From Lineus longissimus (lineage: Eukaryota; Nemertea; Pilidiophora; Heteronemertea; Lineidae), in the NCBI RefSeq assembly GCF_910592395.1, contig NC_088325.1, positions 682,001-746,000 of the forward strand: DNA of 64,000 nt, given 5' to 3'. Shown here one piece after another: positions 21,601 through 32,784 of this stretch. A program made the position numbers and the translations under genes. Below the pieces are notes generated by a model. That model did no database searches. It was not told the origin of the DNA and saw only the letters and a list, made by a program, of their open reading frames with translations. Every line of letters begins with the position of its first letter. Positions within the stretch are counted from its first letter, which is position 1.

Positions 21601-23660
21601 TGGAATATGCTATTCATTGTGTTATCTTAGCCCTGGGGCCATGGTCGAAGCTCACCGTGTTGTGTTGTGCGCAGTGCGGGAGTATGGAGTATGTTTGGCG
21701 GCGACCAGTTGAAAAGATAACACAAACAATGACCAGGCCTGCATGTGCATCAAAACAGGTACATGTTGTATATGGCAATTTGTATAGATCAAGTCCAGAA
21801 ACGTTGTTAATAGCAGATCTATAGAAGTGCAATCATCGTCAGAACCCCAAACCTGTCCGACTAGTTTGCACTCACTACTTTGGTGCTTCTAGTAGAGTTA
21901 AACACAAGTGCCATCTTTGTTCCAGAATTGGTACTAGATGTCTTTTGGACCACTATTGTATTGAATACATTGTACATTTAGGGTGTGATAAGGCCTACTG
22001 GTCTCGGATGAAAACTGTTAGACCGGATATCACGTCCCTGTCTGCAACGAACCTTCTACCGGCGCAGTGCGCTGGAATGTCATTTCTGTCGGAAATCTAA
22101 CGGTATGTTCCAGCACACTTTCTGGAACCTGCACACAGTCTCTTACTTTTAATCAAAGGGTTTGAGACTGTCGATGATGGCGAGAACACCTGCAGGGTAG
22201 GGTACGTTGCTGCACAGTGTTTTAGGAAGGATTTATAACTGGATTACGCGTTTGACGGCAGGTGCAGGACCCTGGGATCGTCTCTCAATCAAGTGTCGCC
22301 TATCCCCAGAATGGACCCTCCGACAGGTCTGGAGACAAATCCGACCTACCGCAAATGCGATTTGTAATAGTAACAATGCCTCGTTAGAGAAATGATTTAC
22401 CGGGTCCAAGAATAGCAGTTCTTGACAAGATTAAAGCACTGATTGAACAGATTGGAATAAGATTTGTCTAAAATCGTATTAAGTCAAAGATATTTGGGGT
22501 ATAAGCATTGGTTTGTTGATGTTGTGAGTTACATTCGGACGCGGTGAACTCGGCCAAGCTTTTGCTTGCAAACGAGCTGCTCGTGTGATGGACTATCTTG
22601 ACCAAATGACGAGTCATTTGCTTGGCAAAGTAAGCAGTTGGCTCATAGTGTGGACGTCCAACCCAATTAAACCATGCCCGACGACTTACCGGCGGTGAAC
22701 ATCAGTCCTAAAGTCTCCTCCTGGAGAATGGACATACGCACAACGCCGGTAGATCGGCATGTCCCAAAGAGGAGATGCTAGCAAACAAATGTTGGCTGGC
22801 GTTTGCTCGTGTAGGCGTAAGTAAAGTTCAGTACGAGAACTTGCCCGCCAGACTGAGGTCCAATGGTGTTTGTTCCCATCTAGAAGCTCGTGTTTGCTTG
22901 AACGCTTTGAATACTGTTTGTATCGAGCAGAGAAATATAAATCTCAATCTACAAAGTGTAAATAAATCATTTCCACTCAAATCCGCTCCGTACTTATCTA
23001 TTGACAAAAGCCTGTCCTTTCTATGAATCCCAGCTCAGTATAAAGATAGAAACCAAATACCATGTTTTTAGAAACACCAAGTAACACAGGAATATGTTCT
23101 GCCCCACTACTCATAAACAAAATGTAAAGCAAAAAACATTGGACATTTACCAACTAAATGTGGCTTTCAAATGTCTGAGTCATATTTCTGGCGTCTTCTA
23201 ATGAAAACATTGAGAGAAGATTGTCAACCGAAGTGTGCGAAAGGAAATGCTTGGGACAAGGTCGGCGCTTTCCTGGAACAGTTTAGAAAAACAACAACAG
23301 TTCCTTTGAAAGAGCATTGGGCAGCCATATCACTACTTTTAACGGATGGAGGAAGCTTCTTCTTCTTCTTCAGCGTTCGATATCTAGTTGATGGCCTTTT
23401 TTTTATTTCTAAGTCCCGTGATGGCCACGAATTTCTAGAACGCCGTGATCAATTTTTTTCGAAATTTTCTTGTGGCCCTAGTAACTCATGGACCTGGAGC
23501 AATACCTTCAGTCACTCGGACAGACAGTAGGGAGGTTGAGAACAGCGGCATCTCAGGGATCCTTACTCGTATAATGTTAAAACTATGTAAGAAAAAGGAC
23601 GAATTATATGAACATGGGTATCCAAGGAACCGTGAAAAGCCACTGATCTCAAACCCTTGA
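18697..23660. other. Intergenic stretch without a supported gene
   Basis: A C22 homopolymer lies at about 18,899-18,920. Nested inverted repeats lie at 19391-19424 and 19429-19473. A short perfect palindrome CAAATGAC-GA-GTCATTTG lies near 22,604. Open frames up to 134 codons show no domain, and several cross homopolymers. Confidence 0.5.
19391..19473. repeat. Two adjacent hairpin-forming inverted repeats
   Basis: CAAAAATGTACA / TGTACATTTTTG (12-bp perfect arms, 10-base loop, 19391-19424) is followed four bases later by GACTTAATTTT / AAAATTAAGTC (11-bp perfect arms, 19429-19473). These may be remnants of a fold-back element. Confidence 0.8.
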
Positions 23661-24309
23661 TTTGGTGGTAGTGGAAGCTTATGGTCAGTGACTGACTAAG
23701 GTGTCAGATAGACTAAATGACACCCGAAATGTTGGTCTCAGGCCCCTCTACATTTGGTGGTAGGGGAAGCTTATGGTCAGTGACTGACTAAGGTGTCAGA
23801 TAGACTAAATGACACCCGAAATGTTGGTCTCAGGCCCCTCTACATTTGGTGGTAGGGGAAGCTTATGGTCAGTGACTGACTAAGGTGTCAGATAGACTAA
23901 ATGACACCCGAAATGTTGGTCTCAGGCCCCTCTACATTTGGTGGTAGGGGAAGCTTATGGTCAGTGACTGACTAAGGTGTCAGAGAGAAGTAAATGACAC
24001 CCCGAAATGTTGGTATCAGGCCCCTCTACAATTGGTGGTAGGGGAAGCTTATGGTCAGTGACTGACTAAGGTGTCAGATAGAAGTAAATGACACCCGAAA
24101 TGTTGGTATCAGGCCCCTCTACAATTGGTGGTAGGGGAAGCTTATGGTCAGTGACTGACTAAGGTGTCAGAGAGAAGTAAATGACACCCGAAATGTTGGT
24201 CTCAGGCCCCTCTACATTTGGTGGTAGGGGAAGCTTATGGCTAGTGACTGACTAAGGTGTCAGATAGAAGTAAATGACACCCGAAAGGTTGTTCTCAGCC
24301 CCTCTACAT
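23661..24309. repeat. 92-93-bp minisatellite, 7 copies
   Basis: Units start at about 23661, 23753, 23845, 23937, 24030, 24123 and 24216, each beginning TTTGGTGGTAGGGGAAGC. Each unit contains two inverted repeats: GTCAGTGACTGAC, and GGTGTCA...TGACACC with an 11-12-base loop. The central units carry an extra base in that loop (AGACTAAA versus AGAAGTAAA), so two sub-variants alternate. No open frame spans the array. Confidence 0.95.
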
Positions 24310-27300
24310 GTTTGTATAGGTTCTTGAATACAACGAGGTCAGTTTAATAGATCTTTTTGCTTTGAGCAAGGTGCGCTGAAATACTGCACCTGTTACAATA
24401 ATGCATAGGAGGCATCTTGTAGCGAAAGTTACATTTCCTTCGTCGCACTAGTAAGAGTAGGGACAATTCTTTTCGTACATAAGTCAGATTTTCCTGCCAT
24501 AACTTTACAAACATTCTCAGGTGTATTCAAACATTTCAAGGACCCGCCGAATCCGGGACATGTTCACTCATTACCCATTTGGCCATTTCGTACAAACATT
24601 TGCATAACTTCAAAGAAAAACCGGTCTGACCCCCAAGAAAGTCATGCAATCAAAATGACCGTTCTCATTTTATGTCATCCCTTGCTACTGACAACATTGC
24701 CTAGGCCTTGTAAGACAGGTTTGTTGATATTCACTTAAAACAGGGCTATAATTCTAAAACAAAACATAGGAAAGTGCCTACTTCAAGAACAATATAAACA
24801 GTTTTGTTTATAACCGATGAAGGTTTCCGTTTTGTTGTGGGAAATAAAGAGCGAACAATGAAGATTGGTTTAAGGCTAATGGGCCAAAGTACATAGGCCT
24901 TGGCATGAGTTCAAGTGCATGAAAGCTCCACGAGGAAGCGTATCACTCTTCGATAGGGGAAGTGTTTCCTTTACTTCCATATTATGAAAAAATGACACTC
25001 AGATTTTTTGTGATTTCGCACAGAAAATGAATATTCGAGCACAATGTTGAATTTCACTTGAAACTTCAAAGTCAAGCGTATCTAAAAATACAGACTTTTC
25101 CAAAATCGCTCAAAGCATGAGAAAGTACCAGACGAGTCATTTGAAGAGCAATTCTGAAAAAAATGCTCAGTCATTTCAGGCTTGTTTTGCGTGCAGTGCT
25201 ATTTTTCGTGACATAAGGAATAGGCCCATCACTGAACACCTCTTGGTGCCCGTTTGACCTGACTGGGTTCCGAAAAACTACTGAAATGTTAAACAACGGG
25301 ACAAGGAACCCACTTTCAATACAACTTTCCTCCTATTTTGCGATTTTTGTAGACCCTCTTTTTGGTTGCCGTATATATGTTTCTTCAAAGGGAACCTTTC
25401 TGCTGTAACACTTGATAATATCATTTCCGACGCTAGTGTGTCTAGTTTCCTCATCAAGTGATAATGTACCTAATCCATTTCACCTAAGAGCCCAAGACTG
25501 CAAGTACATTCATCGATTTACTTACTAAAACTGTATTCGGTAGTCCAAGCAGGTGAAACTGAAATGCACTGAACACATTACGGCACGATTAACCAATCAA
25601 AAGTGTCGTTACAACCAGCTGAGGGGTTTAGGGCGGCCATTGTTTGTCCACTTCCTGTCAATATTTGTCTAGTAATTTCAATTAGTGTGTTTGGTCGGGT
25701 GTAAGGCCACACGAATGTAAATATCTTAACACCGTCCAAGAAATTCTGAAAACACACGGAGCTTTTTCCTTTCCTCATTCCAAATTCACCTGGATAGAAG
25801 GTCATCTTGTTGGAAATATGAAGTTCAATGCCGCACATTAATCATGTTGTGTGTGACATCTCTTGTTCAATGAAACTCTTTGCCGCTTGCATCTATCGAA
25901 AACCCATCATGATTTCTTCAAAGTATATGTCATGGGGTTATGCTTGTGACGCTACCGTGTCTTCTTCAGGGCTCATGTTTTTCCCGGTTCTTTCCAATAT
26001 CATCACGGGTGAATGCCATTTTATTCGCTATTCAATGCGAAATCCGAACTAAACACAAGATTTAAGTGCATTATCAAAAGTATTATTTTTGGATCGGAGT
26101 TCCAAGCAAGGTGAAAGTTGAACGGGAACCACTTACTTTTATATCGGGCCTACTTGGAGGGTATTGAGAGCGTGTAATTGGTATCGAGAGTGACAAGCCT
26201 GGGCGGTCACCGGCGATACCGCAGACGCAGAGCCGAACGATACAAGAGTAGGATCAGTGTGGGAAGTATGACCAGGGAGGACGCCCGGAAAGTTGACGAC
26301 GTTCGGAAGGACAGATACGGAGGTATAGGAAAATTATAGAAAGTAAACTTTGAAATTTGACGATTTTAGGAAACGATCTTATTTAGGTTATAAGGATAAA
26401 ATGTATATGGACCGAACTATGTCAGAGGAAGACGGATACGATCGGAGATATATATAGTTATAGGAAGAAAACTGAAATTATTTGTTGACGATTTGAGGAA
26501 ACTATATTATTGGATTTTAGGATATTTGGCCAGAAATATGACAGAGGATGCTGAATAGGATTGATAGGACTAACGATATGATTGAATTTCTTCATTGATA
26601 ATTCATGATAACCGCGTGAATAATTGATTAAGCTAAAAACGTTCAAGGCATGGCGAGGATCGGAGCAAAGTAAAACAGAAGACGTACGTTATGATGTACA
26701 TGAACATAGTAGTTTCATAAATGGAAATACAGGATGCTTCAGAGTTTTGTTCCTCTGTTTATACCTGAATGAGCTTCAACTGGTTCAACGTTTCATTTCA
26801 TAATTACCTGAATGAGCTTCAACTGGTTCAACGTTTCATTTCATAGACGAAGTTCTTCGGAACGGATAAACTTTCTAAAAAGAGAACATTTTCATCACAT
26901 CTTATGGCGTTTTTCTTATAATGCTTTTGGATCGTCTGCCTTCTCATTAACTGCTATTTCTTTAGTATGATGTATTCTTTTGATTTGGCCATGGTGAACC
27001 TGATGTCTCATTCCGAAATTTATACAAAGAACTAACGACGTCCAGTTGGACCGAAGACATTGATATTTCTTTACGAATCGACGTACCCTCCCGGAAAATA
27101 AATCATCGTGAACGTGTGACATCGTAGAGTCAGTGACATTCGACAACAAATTGCTGTGTAGCCTAGTTATTGTTTTATCAGTCGATTACGACCAAACCCA
27201 TCTACCTAAAACAAACTTAAACATAGTCTGCGACTGATGTACAGATAGTCATCTGGTATCGACGCTCGGATAGGTGTGATGAACCGGAAGTAGTATTTGT

Positions 27301-28142
27301 ATAACCGGAAGTTTCATTTGACATTTTTCGACGATTTGTGTTATATTAGTTCCATATCATAATTTAGATATTTCAACGAAGGGTCCACGGCCCGGATTAA
27401 TACATAAACTGCTGTGTTCTTATGATCATCTGCTCCAGAGAATCTAACCGGCATCTAGGTACAGTTGGGAGACCAATGTTGTGATTAACACGAAGGAATC
27501 CGTTTATATATTCTAAGGACGATAACACTATAGACTTGGAGGGGTCAGATTCTTACGATGGATAATTAACTGACAAATATAGCGATTACTAGTGTCTTCA
27601 ATTCATATCTCGACGACAAACTAACTTCACCGCATATCTTTGATCTATTCGATTCATAATACGCAGACATTGTAATCAATTACGCTGTAACCTCACCATA
27701 TTTATATACATCCGTATCACCAAAATTATCATGAGGATGGCAATTTTCTATTACATTTGAGGAAACAACGCATTAGACCGTTGACCAGAAAAAAACGACG
27801 TTCATTTTGGATTACACACTAAAAGGTGGCCCGCCTTTTGAAGAAAAAAATTACGTAGCACGGAACACTGTGAAAATATCGGCTTGCAGTACCTAGAGGT
27901 AAGTTCAAGTTCTGATCTGGGCCCATACATTTATAGGTCCTGTCTACAAACGACCACGGCTGTACATCCCGAAGGGAGAGTCCATTGACCAAATTATTTT
28001 GTTCTGCAACCTCAACCAATCATCCGCTTGATTGTCCTCGTGATCTGCAATATCAATATTATGCGATTCGAGGGCATTGATAACCTACATAACAATAACA
28101 CCATCCTATTCTACCATTTTAGTATAACCTGAGGCTTTCTGG
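24310..28142. other. Intergenic stretch, nothing recognised except small repeats
   Basis: No exon, RNA gene or complete element is visible. A 41-43-base direct repeat (CCTGAATGAGCTTCAACTGG and on) occurs twice at 26762-26844. Confidence 0.5.
26762..26844. repeat. About 42-bp direct repeat, 2 copies
   Basis: The sequence CCTGAATGAGCTTCAACTGG followed by TTCAACGTTTCATTTCATA is present twice in tandem, separated by only ATTA. Confidence 0.95.
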
Positions 28143-28144
28143 TA

Positions 28145-28447
28145 CAGTGGAACCCCGGTTGGCGACCACCCCGGTAACACGACCACCCTGCTAAGACGAC
28201 CAGGAATCGCCGGTCTCGAATGGTTTCCTCTCTAATTACCATTACATGGCCCCCTCTAACCCGACCAAGGGCCTAATTGCCGTGAAAAGACGAATGCTGC
28301 CATGATTTCTGTTAAGAAATTCATTGCGGCAAATTTGTCATGCTACAGATGAAAACATTTTTCAAGTCCAAGTATTTTTTTTCACTTGTTTTTTTTCTAC
28401 CATTCAAACTCGGTCCCATGAGTGGTCGTGTTACCGGGATTCCACTA
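28145..28447. mobile_element. Pogo/Tigger-type MITE
   Basis: The left end CAGTGGAACCCCGGTT and the right end (reverse complement TAGTGGAATCCCGGTAACAC) are inverted repeats. A second internal CCCCGGTAACACGACCAC matches the right end over 17-18 bases. TA flanks both sides (28143-28144 and 28448-28449). The 303-base body has no coding capacity. CAGTGGAACCCCGG ends are characteristic of pogo/Tigger-like non-autonomous elements. Confidence 0.7.
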
Positions 28448-28449
28448 TA

Positions 28450-29861
28450 TAACGAGAGTCGCTCTTGCTGAAAGCTAAATTCAGTGAACAATTAGTTAGG
28501 ACTATTAAAATGTAAGATCTCCATCCCTTCTACAGTCAAAAACAAGGTGATCAGCTAAGCCAGAATAGCAACCACCTCATCTCGCTCATGGGTCCTTAGG
28601 TGCACATTTGCATCATAAAGTCAATATACTGCATAAATACTACGTTGTACGTGGTCAGATCTGTAACGTACTGATATATAATTCAAATGTTATGATTAGC
28701 GATCGATCTGGCCAAGTCTGGCGAATGGCGTCGGTAGAGATGGTCGTTTTCGCTAATTAGCCTTTCAACCGCTTCGTGGAGCCTCCTGCTTATCAACAAA
28801 ATGGATCGCTTCTCCTCGAGTATCGAGGTTCGATTACATTGACCGCCATCTTACTGCTTATTTTGGTAGCCCCTTCAGCGCTAGCTGCGTTATTTGACAA
28901 ATTTCCCGCCCCCGCTCTTCTCCTTATGGCGCAAAAGATCAATGAAGAAGAACTAACTAACGACGAAGTAGGAAGTACAATGCATGTACATCTCGTAAAT
29001 GTACATTATCGACGAACTGCTGTCGTAAACCTAAGTATACAAGACGATTAACGAGTCTGCGTTAAATGAATTGGCACAGGAATTTCGTATATCGCACTTC
29101 GCCTTCGTGAGTGTTGCAAAAACCTGCCTAATATTTTGCTAAAACAAAATTTCGTTAACGACATTCCCACGTACATGTACGGTACCTAAATTAGACGGTG
29201 GGAACTTTATTGGAAGTGTATTGTTACTCAAAGCACTTCTCCTCCCCGCTGTGCTTTTGTTCACGTTTACTACAAACGAGGCCTAAATATCCATTCAACC
29301 CTCACTCAGGCCCCAAACCTGTCGACCAGGGGAAATATCCCTAACACAAACGAGTACACCAATCCCCCTGCGTGCCATAGGCCCTATCAAAACATCGGTA
29401 ACCTATCCAAAATGAATGGCAAATCAGCCATCTTAAAGTAAACCATTTCGATCCAATTTTTGTTATTTTTCCAATTCAAAAGATAATTTCATTTCAACCT
29501 GAGTTTTCAAGACAGTTTCTTTTCTTGGATATAAATTTAACCTGATTAACCCGATGGGGGTTCTAAGCAAATCACAGTCCTTATTGCCAATTCAAACAGG
29601 TAATAAAAATCTAAAAATCTTGTTCGTTTTCTTTGTAAAGCAACCTAAATCTTATGGGTTTTGTCAAGAATGTCTTCAACAGGCGAAAAGTAAACTGTTT
29701 GAAAAAATGTGTAAAAAGGGGCTCTCGCACAATCAGCCTACTTTAACCTTTTCACCGACCACGAAAATGCATGTTTCATTTCCCGTTCGAAACTCCAGTG
29801 CAGATCAATTAGTTAGATTCGACATGCTGAACATGTAGACACTCAGATAAACAACAAGAAA
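28450..29861. other. Intergenic stretch, no gene recognised
   Basis: An open frame at 28776-29051 has a hydrophobic run but starts at GTG, not ATG, and lacks any splice or promoter context. It is not called. Confidence 0.45.
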
Positions 29862-29929
29862 TGGCCTTGGATCGAACACGGGACCAGCAACATGTTAGGC
29901 GGACGCGATAACCATAAGGCCATCGCGGC
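29862..29929 (-). mobile_element. tRNA-derived SINE head (fragment)
   Basis: Read on the minus strand, this has an A-box-like TGGCCTTATGGTTA and a B-box-like GTGTTCGATCC at tRNA spacing, with GCGTCCGCC between. That is the usual arrangement in tRNA-derived SINE heads. It lacks a matched acceptor stem, so it is not a tRNA gene. A G-run (about 29,940-29,949) abuts its 5' side. Confidence 0.45.
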
Positions 29930-29949
29930 TCTGATTAAGGGGGGGGGGG

Positions 29950-32655
29950 ATTCCCATGTTCCCTCTTGTTTCCCACTATCGTAAGGCCTACAAACATGAC
30001 AAAACAGCTACCTGACAACAAGTAGTAAAAGATAATTCTCGCTGTAACATATGAGAGTGGTAACTTCATAGAATCACGTGAAGTAGTCCCACTTTCGTTG
30101 TCTGTTACGCTACCGTGGGCATCCAACTTGATAATCCCATTCTAACCTTCGAGGCAACTGCATGTTATCTACTTCTAACGCAGCATCTGAAAATAGCCAT
30201 CAATGAAGAGATGTCAAACCCTTGATATGGTGTACTCAGCCGAATCGAGCTCATGTCATCACAATTAGAACATGGAGAGGGACACTGTTTCGGCCCTCCT
30301 TTCGTTGCTGTGACTGCATAATTCCTGTCACAATGTGAAGTATCTTTGAATCATCCTACGATATCTTTACGCCCCTATTTGCTTTTGAATGTCAAACCAT
30401 CAGCAGACAATGGTTCACATTTTGTTATACTGGTGTATGTTGTGATTGTTCTTTGACATCGTGAGTGAGAATAAGCACTTAAATTCTCTTCTCTCCTCTC
30501 CCGATTCATGAAACTACAAACGACTCCTTTGTAAGGACCCCACCCTCTGCCAAGCGACCACGCCCGGGCCACTAGCTACCAGTATCATGTGGAGAGGGTG
30601 TCATCCCCTTGTGCCGTTTCTGTCTTGTCTCTCTGATGGAGTGGGTATCATATTTCGTACCGTTTTAACTAGACATAACGTGTTGTCATAGAGATTGGCT
30701 TTAGACGCTCCAAGTATTCGGACGCAAAATATCGTGTCGGACAATTGTTGCCCGCCATCTTGATATAATGAACCGTCGTTGTCTCTTTAAGAAATGATAT
30801 GAACGAGCCATGAACCAGCAAGTAAAGGATGAAATTGTCCATGATATTTAGAATCCACAGGGCAACGGCTCGAGTTGGTCATCCCGTTCCCGTTCCCGAT
30901 CTCACTCACACAAATGAGTTATGGGCCAAAACCCCCTGGATACAAACAACCGTCAACGTAGCCAAGTTGAGGCCAGATCCCAAAAGCGAATCGTCCGAGG
31001 TCGCACAATCGGGCATCGGCGGGACTTGGTTTATCCAAGCCCTGCCTCTTCAACGACAAGGGACCGCGATCCCTTGGAAACTAAAAGTTCTAGAGGGCCG
31101 CCAATATGGACATGTTTGCTCACACCTCTTGTGTTAGTATAACAATGAGATGGACTAAACGTGGCAACTTATTCATAGGCACACTGTTTTATATTGTATC
31201 ATGTGATTAATCGTGTCATTATACGAAGATTACTATCTCTATGCTCTGAGCATATTTTCAGCTCTAAGCTTGCTATAGGTGAATCGTCATTCGCAACGTG
31301 AACTGTCGTGTCTCCTTTCGTTTCAACGGAGAATTAGCAAGGTAACTGGCACAAATAATGGCACTCTCTCTACCATAAATGTATGTTTTCCTTCAAGTTT
31401 TAGAACATATATGGCAAGAACTGTTGTATCACTGAGATGTTTGATAATCGAAGGTTTAAAGAATGCTTTTTAGTATGATAAAAGTATGGTATGGTAAAGG
31501 AAAAGCAATGATATCGCCTTTAATGCAGCGTCCTTCAATACATCCTGAGATTCAGGTTTTTGATACTCCTACCCCGTATACAAACCCTGAGAAAAATCAG
31601 TAAAATCCACTGGGAAGGGCGGCTGTTACGATTACTTACACACCTTGTATATAGTTAAAGTTGGAAATATCGCGAGTCGGAGTATATTGAAAACCACTGG
31701 TGCCAGGATGTATTGATTAGACTTATTAGCTAGGAGAAAGCTATCACCAAAATCAAACATTGAGATAGGTGTATATTTCTTAATATGTCTTAATATTCAC
31801 CTGATTCCACTAAACGAGTAAAGGTACCCCGCCACCAGTATCACATTCGCTTGGCAACAGGTTCCGTCCGGACCATGAGAAGACGGATGTCCGCCGCATC
31901 ACACACCTGATTACATCAACCTTACGCTGTCCAAACAAGTGCCGACTCAAGGGCCTGTTATCGCCACCAATACACCTCTTGACCACTTTGGACCAGACAT
32001 GCAGGCGGTTACTATGCTCAGGGGAAGTCCAGGCCAAATTGACCAAGACAGTGCAGTCATAAAGGACTGGGCATGTGTAAACTTGGTTTCATCTGAAAAA
32101 ATCCACGGAAGTGAAAATTAAAAATACAGACCGTGTCGGAATTTGTATTGCTTGATCAAATGAATTGGTGTGATAATATTGATATGTAACGGACTTGGAA
32201 TGGTCCATGGTATGTCTGATTATAACCTCATCAGTCTTGGCTCAAGCCCTCTTGGTCAAGCTTGTGCAAACTTGGCTTTGTGATTTTGCTTTTATGCATC
32301 GTCCTCAAGAGTTTCGTTGACGGTTGCTATATGCTTGCTTGCCAGGACCAAACATGAGAGATTGCTGAGAAGGTTTTAAAGACCAAAACTCGTGTTGGGT
32401 TCGGGAACCTAATCTTAAGTACTGCTTTTTTTCTATCATATACAACCGGTTTTATGAACCGTTCCATTTCAACTTCAATGTGTTCCCCCAGTTTTTCCTC
32501 GAGTCAGCAGGCCAGAATTTCGGTCGTAAATCCTGATGCGGGGGACAGTCTTGTAGGACGTGGACTGGTGTCTGCACTGCGGCCTGGCATTCTGCTGTAC
32601 CTCTTACTCCTATTCGTTGTCTGTGCCCACGTGGGCCACAGTGACGAGTCCTAAC
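29950..32655. other. Intergenic stretch, nothing recognised
   Basis: No domain-bearing frame, RNA gene or repeat array was identified here. Confidence 0.4.
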
Positions 32656-32784
32656 ACGTAGACGATAGGTCGATGTTACCTTAGAGTAACCAACCAAGAC
32701 GTAGACGATAGGTCGATGTTACCTTAGAGTAACCAACCAAGACGTAGACGATAGGTCGATGTTACCTTAGAGTAACCAACCTAG
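32656..32784. repeat. 43-bp minisatellite, 3 copies
   Basis: Three identical or near-identical 43-base units begin ACGTAGACGATAGGTCGATG at 32656, 32699 and 32742. Each contains GTTAC-CTTAGA-GTAAC. The last copy runs into a TTAGAGTAAC...GTTACTCTAA inverted repeat. Confidence 0.95.

Noticed and set aside
23171-23530. 119-codon frame next to the 92-bp array
   Set aside because: It contains a TTC microsatellite-derived Phe run and no domain. It is probably chance.
23661-24309. Possible CRISPR-like array
   Set aside because: There are no unique spacers between repeats. The units are contiguous, and the genome is clearly eukaryotic.
28776-29051. Hydrophobic 91-codon frame that looks like a small membrane protein
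   Set aside because: It starts at GTG without an ATG, and there is no promoter or splice context.
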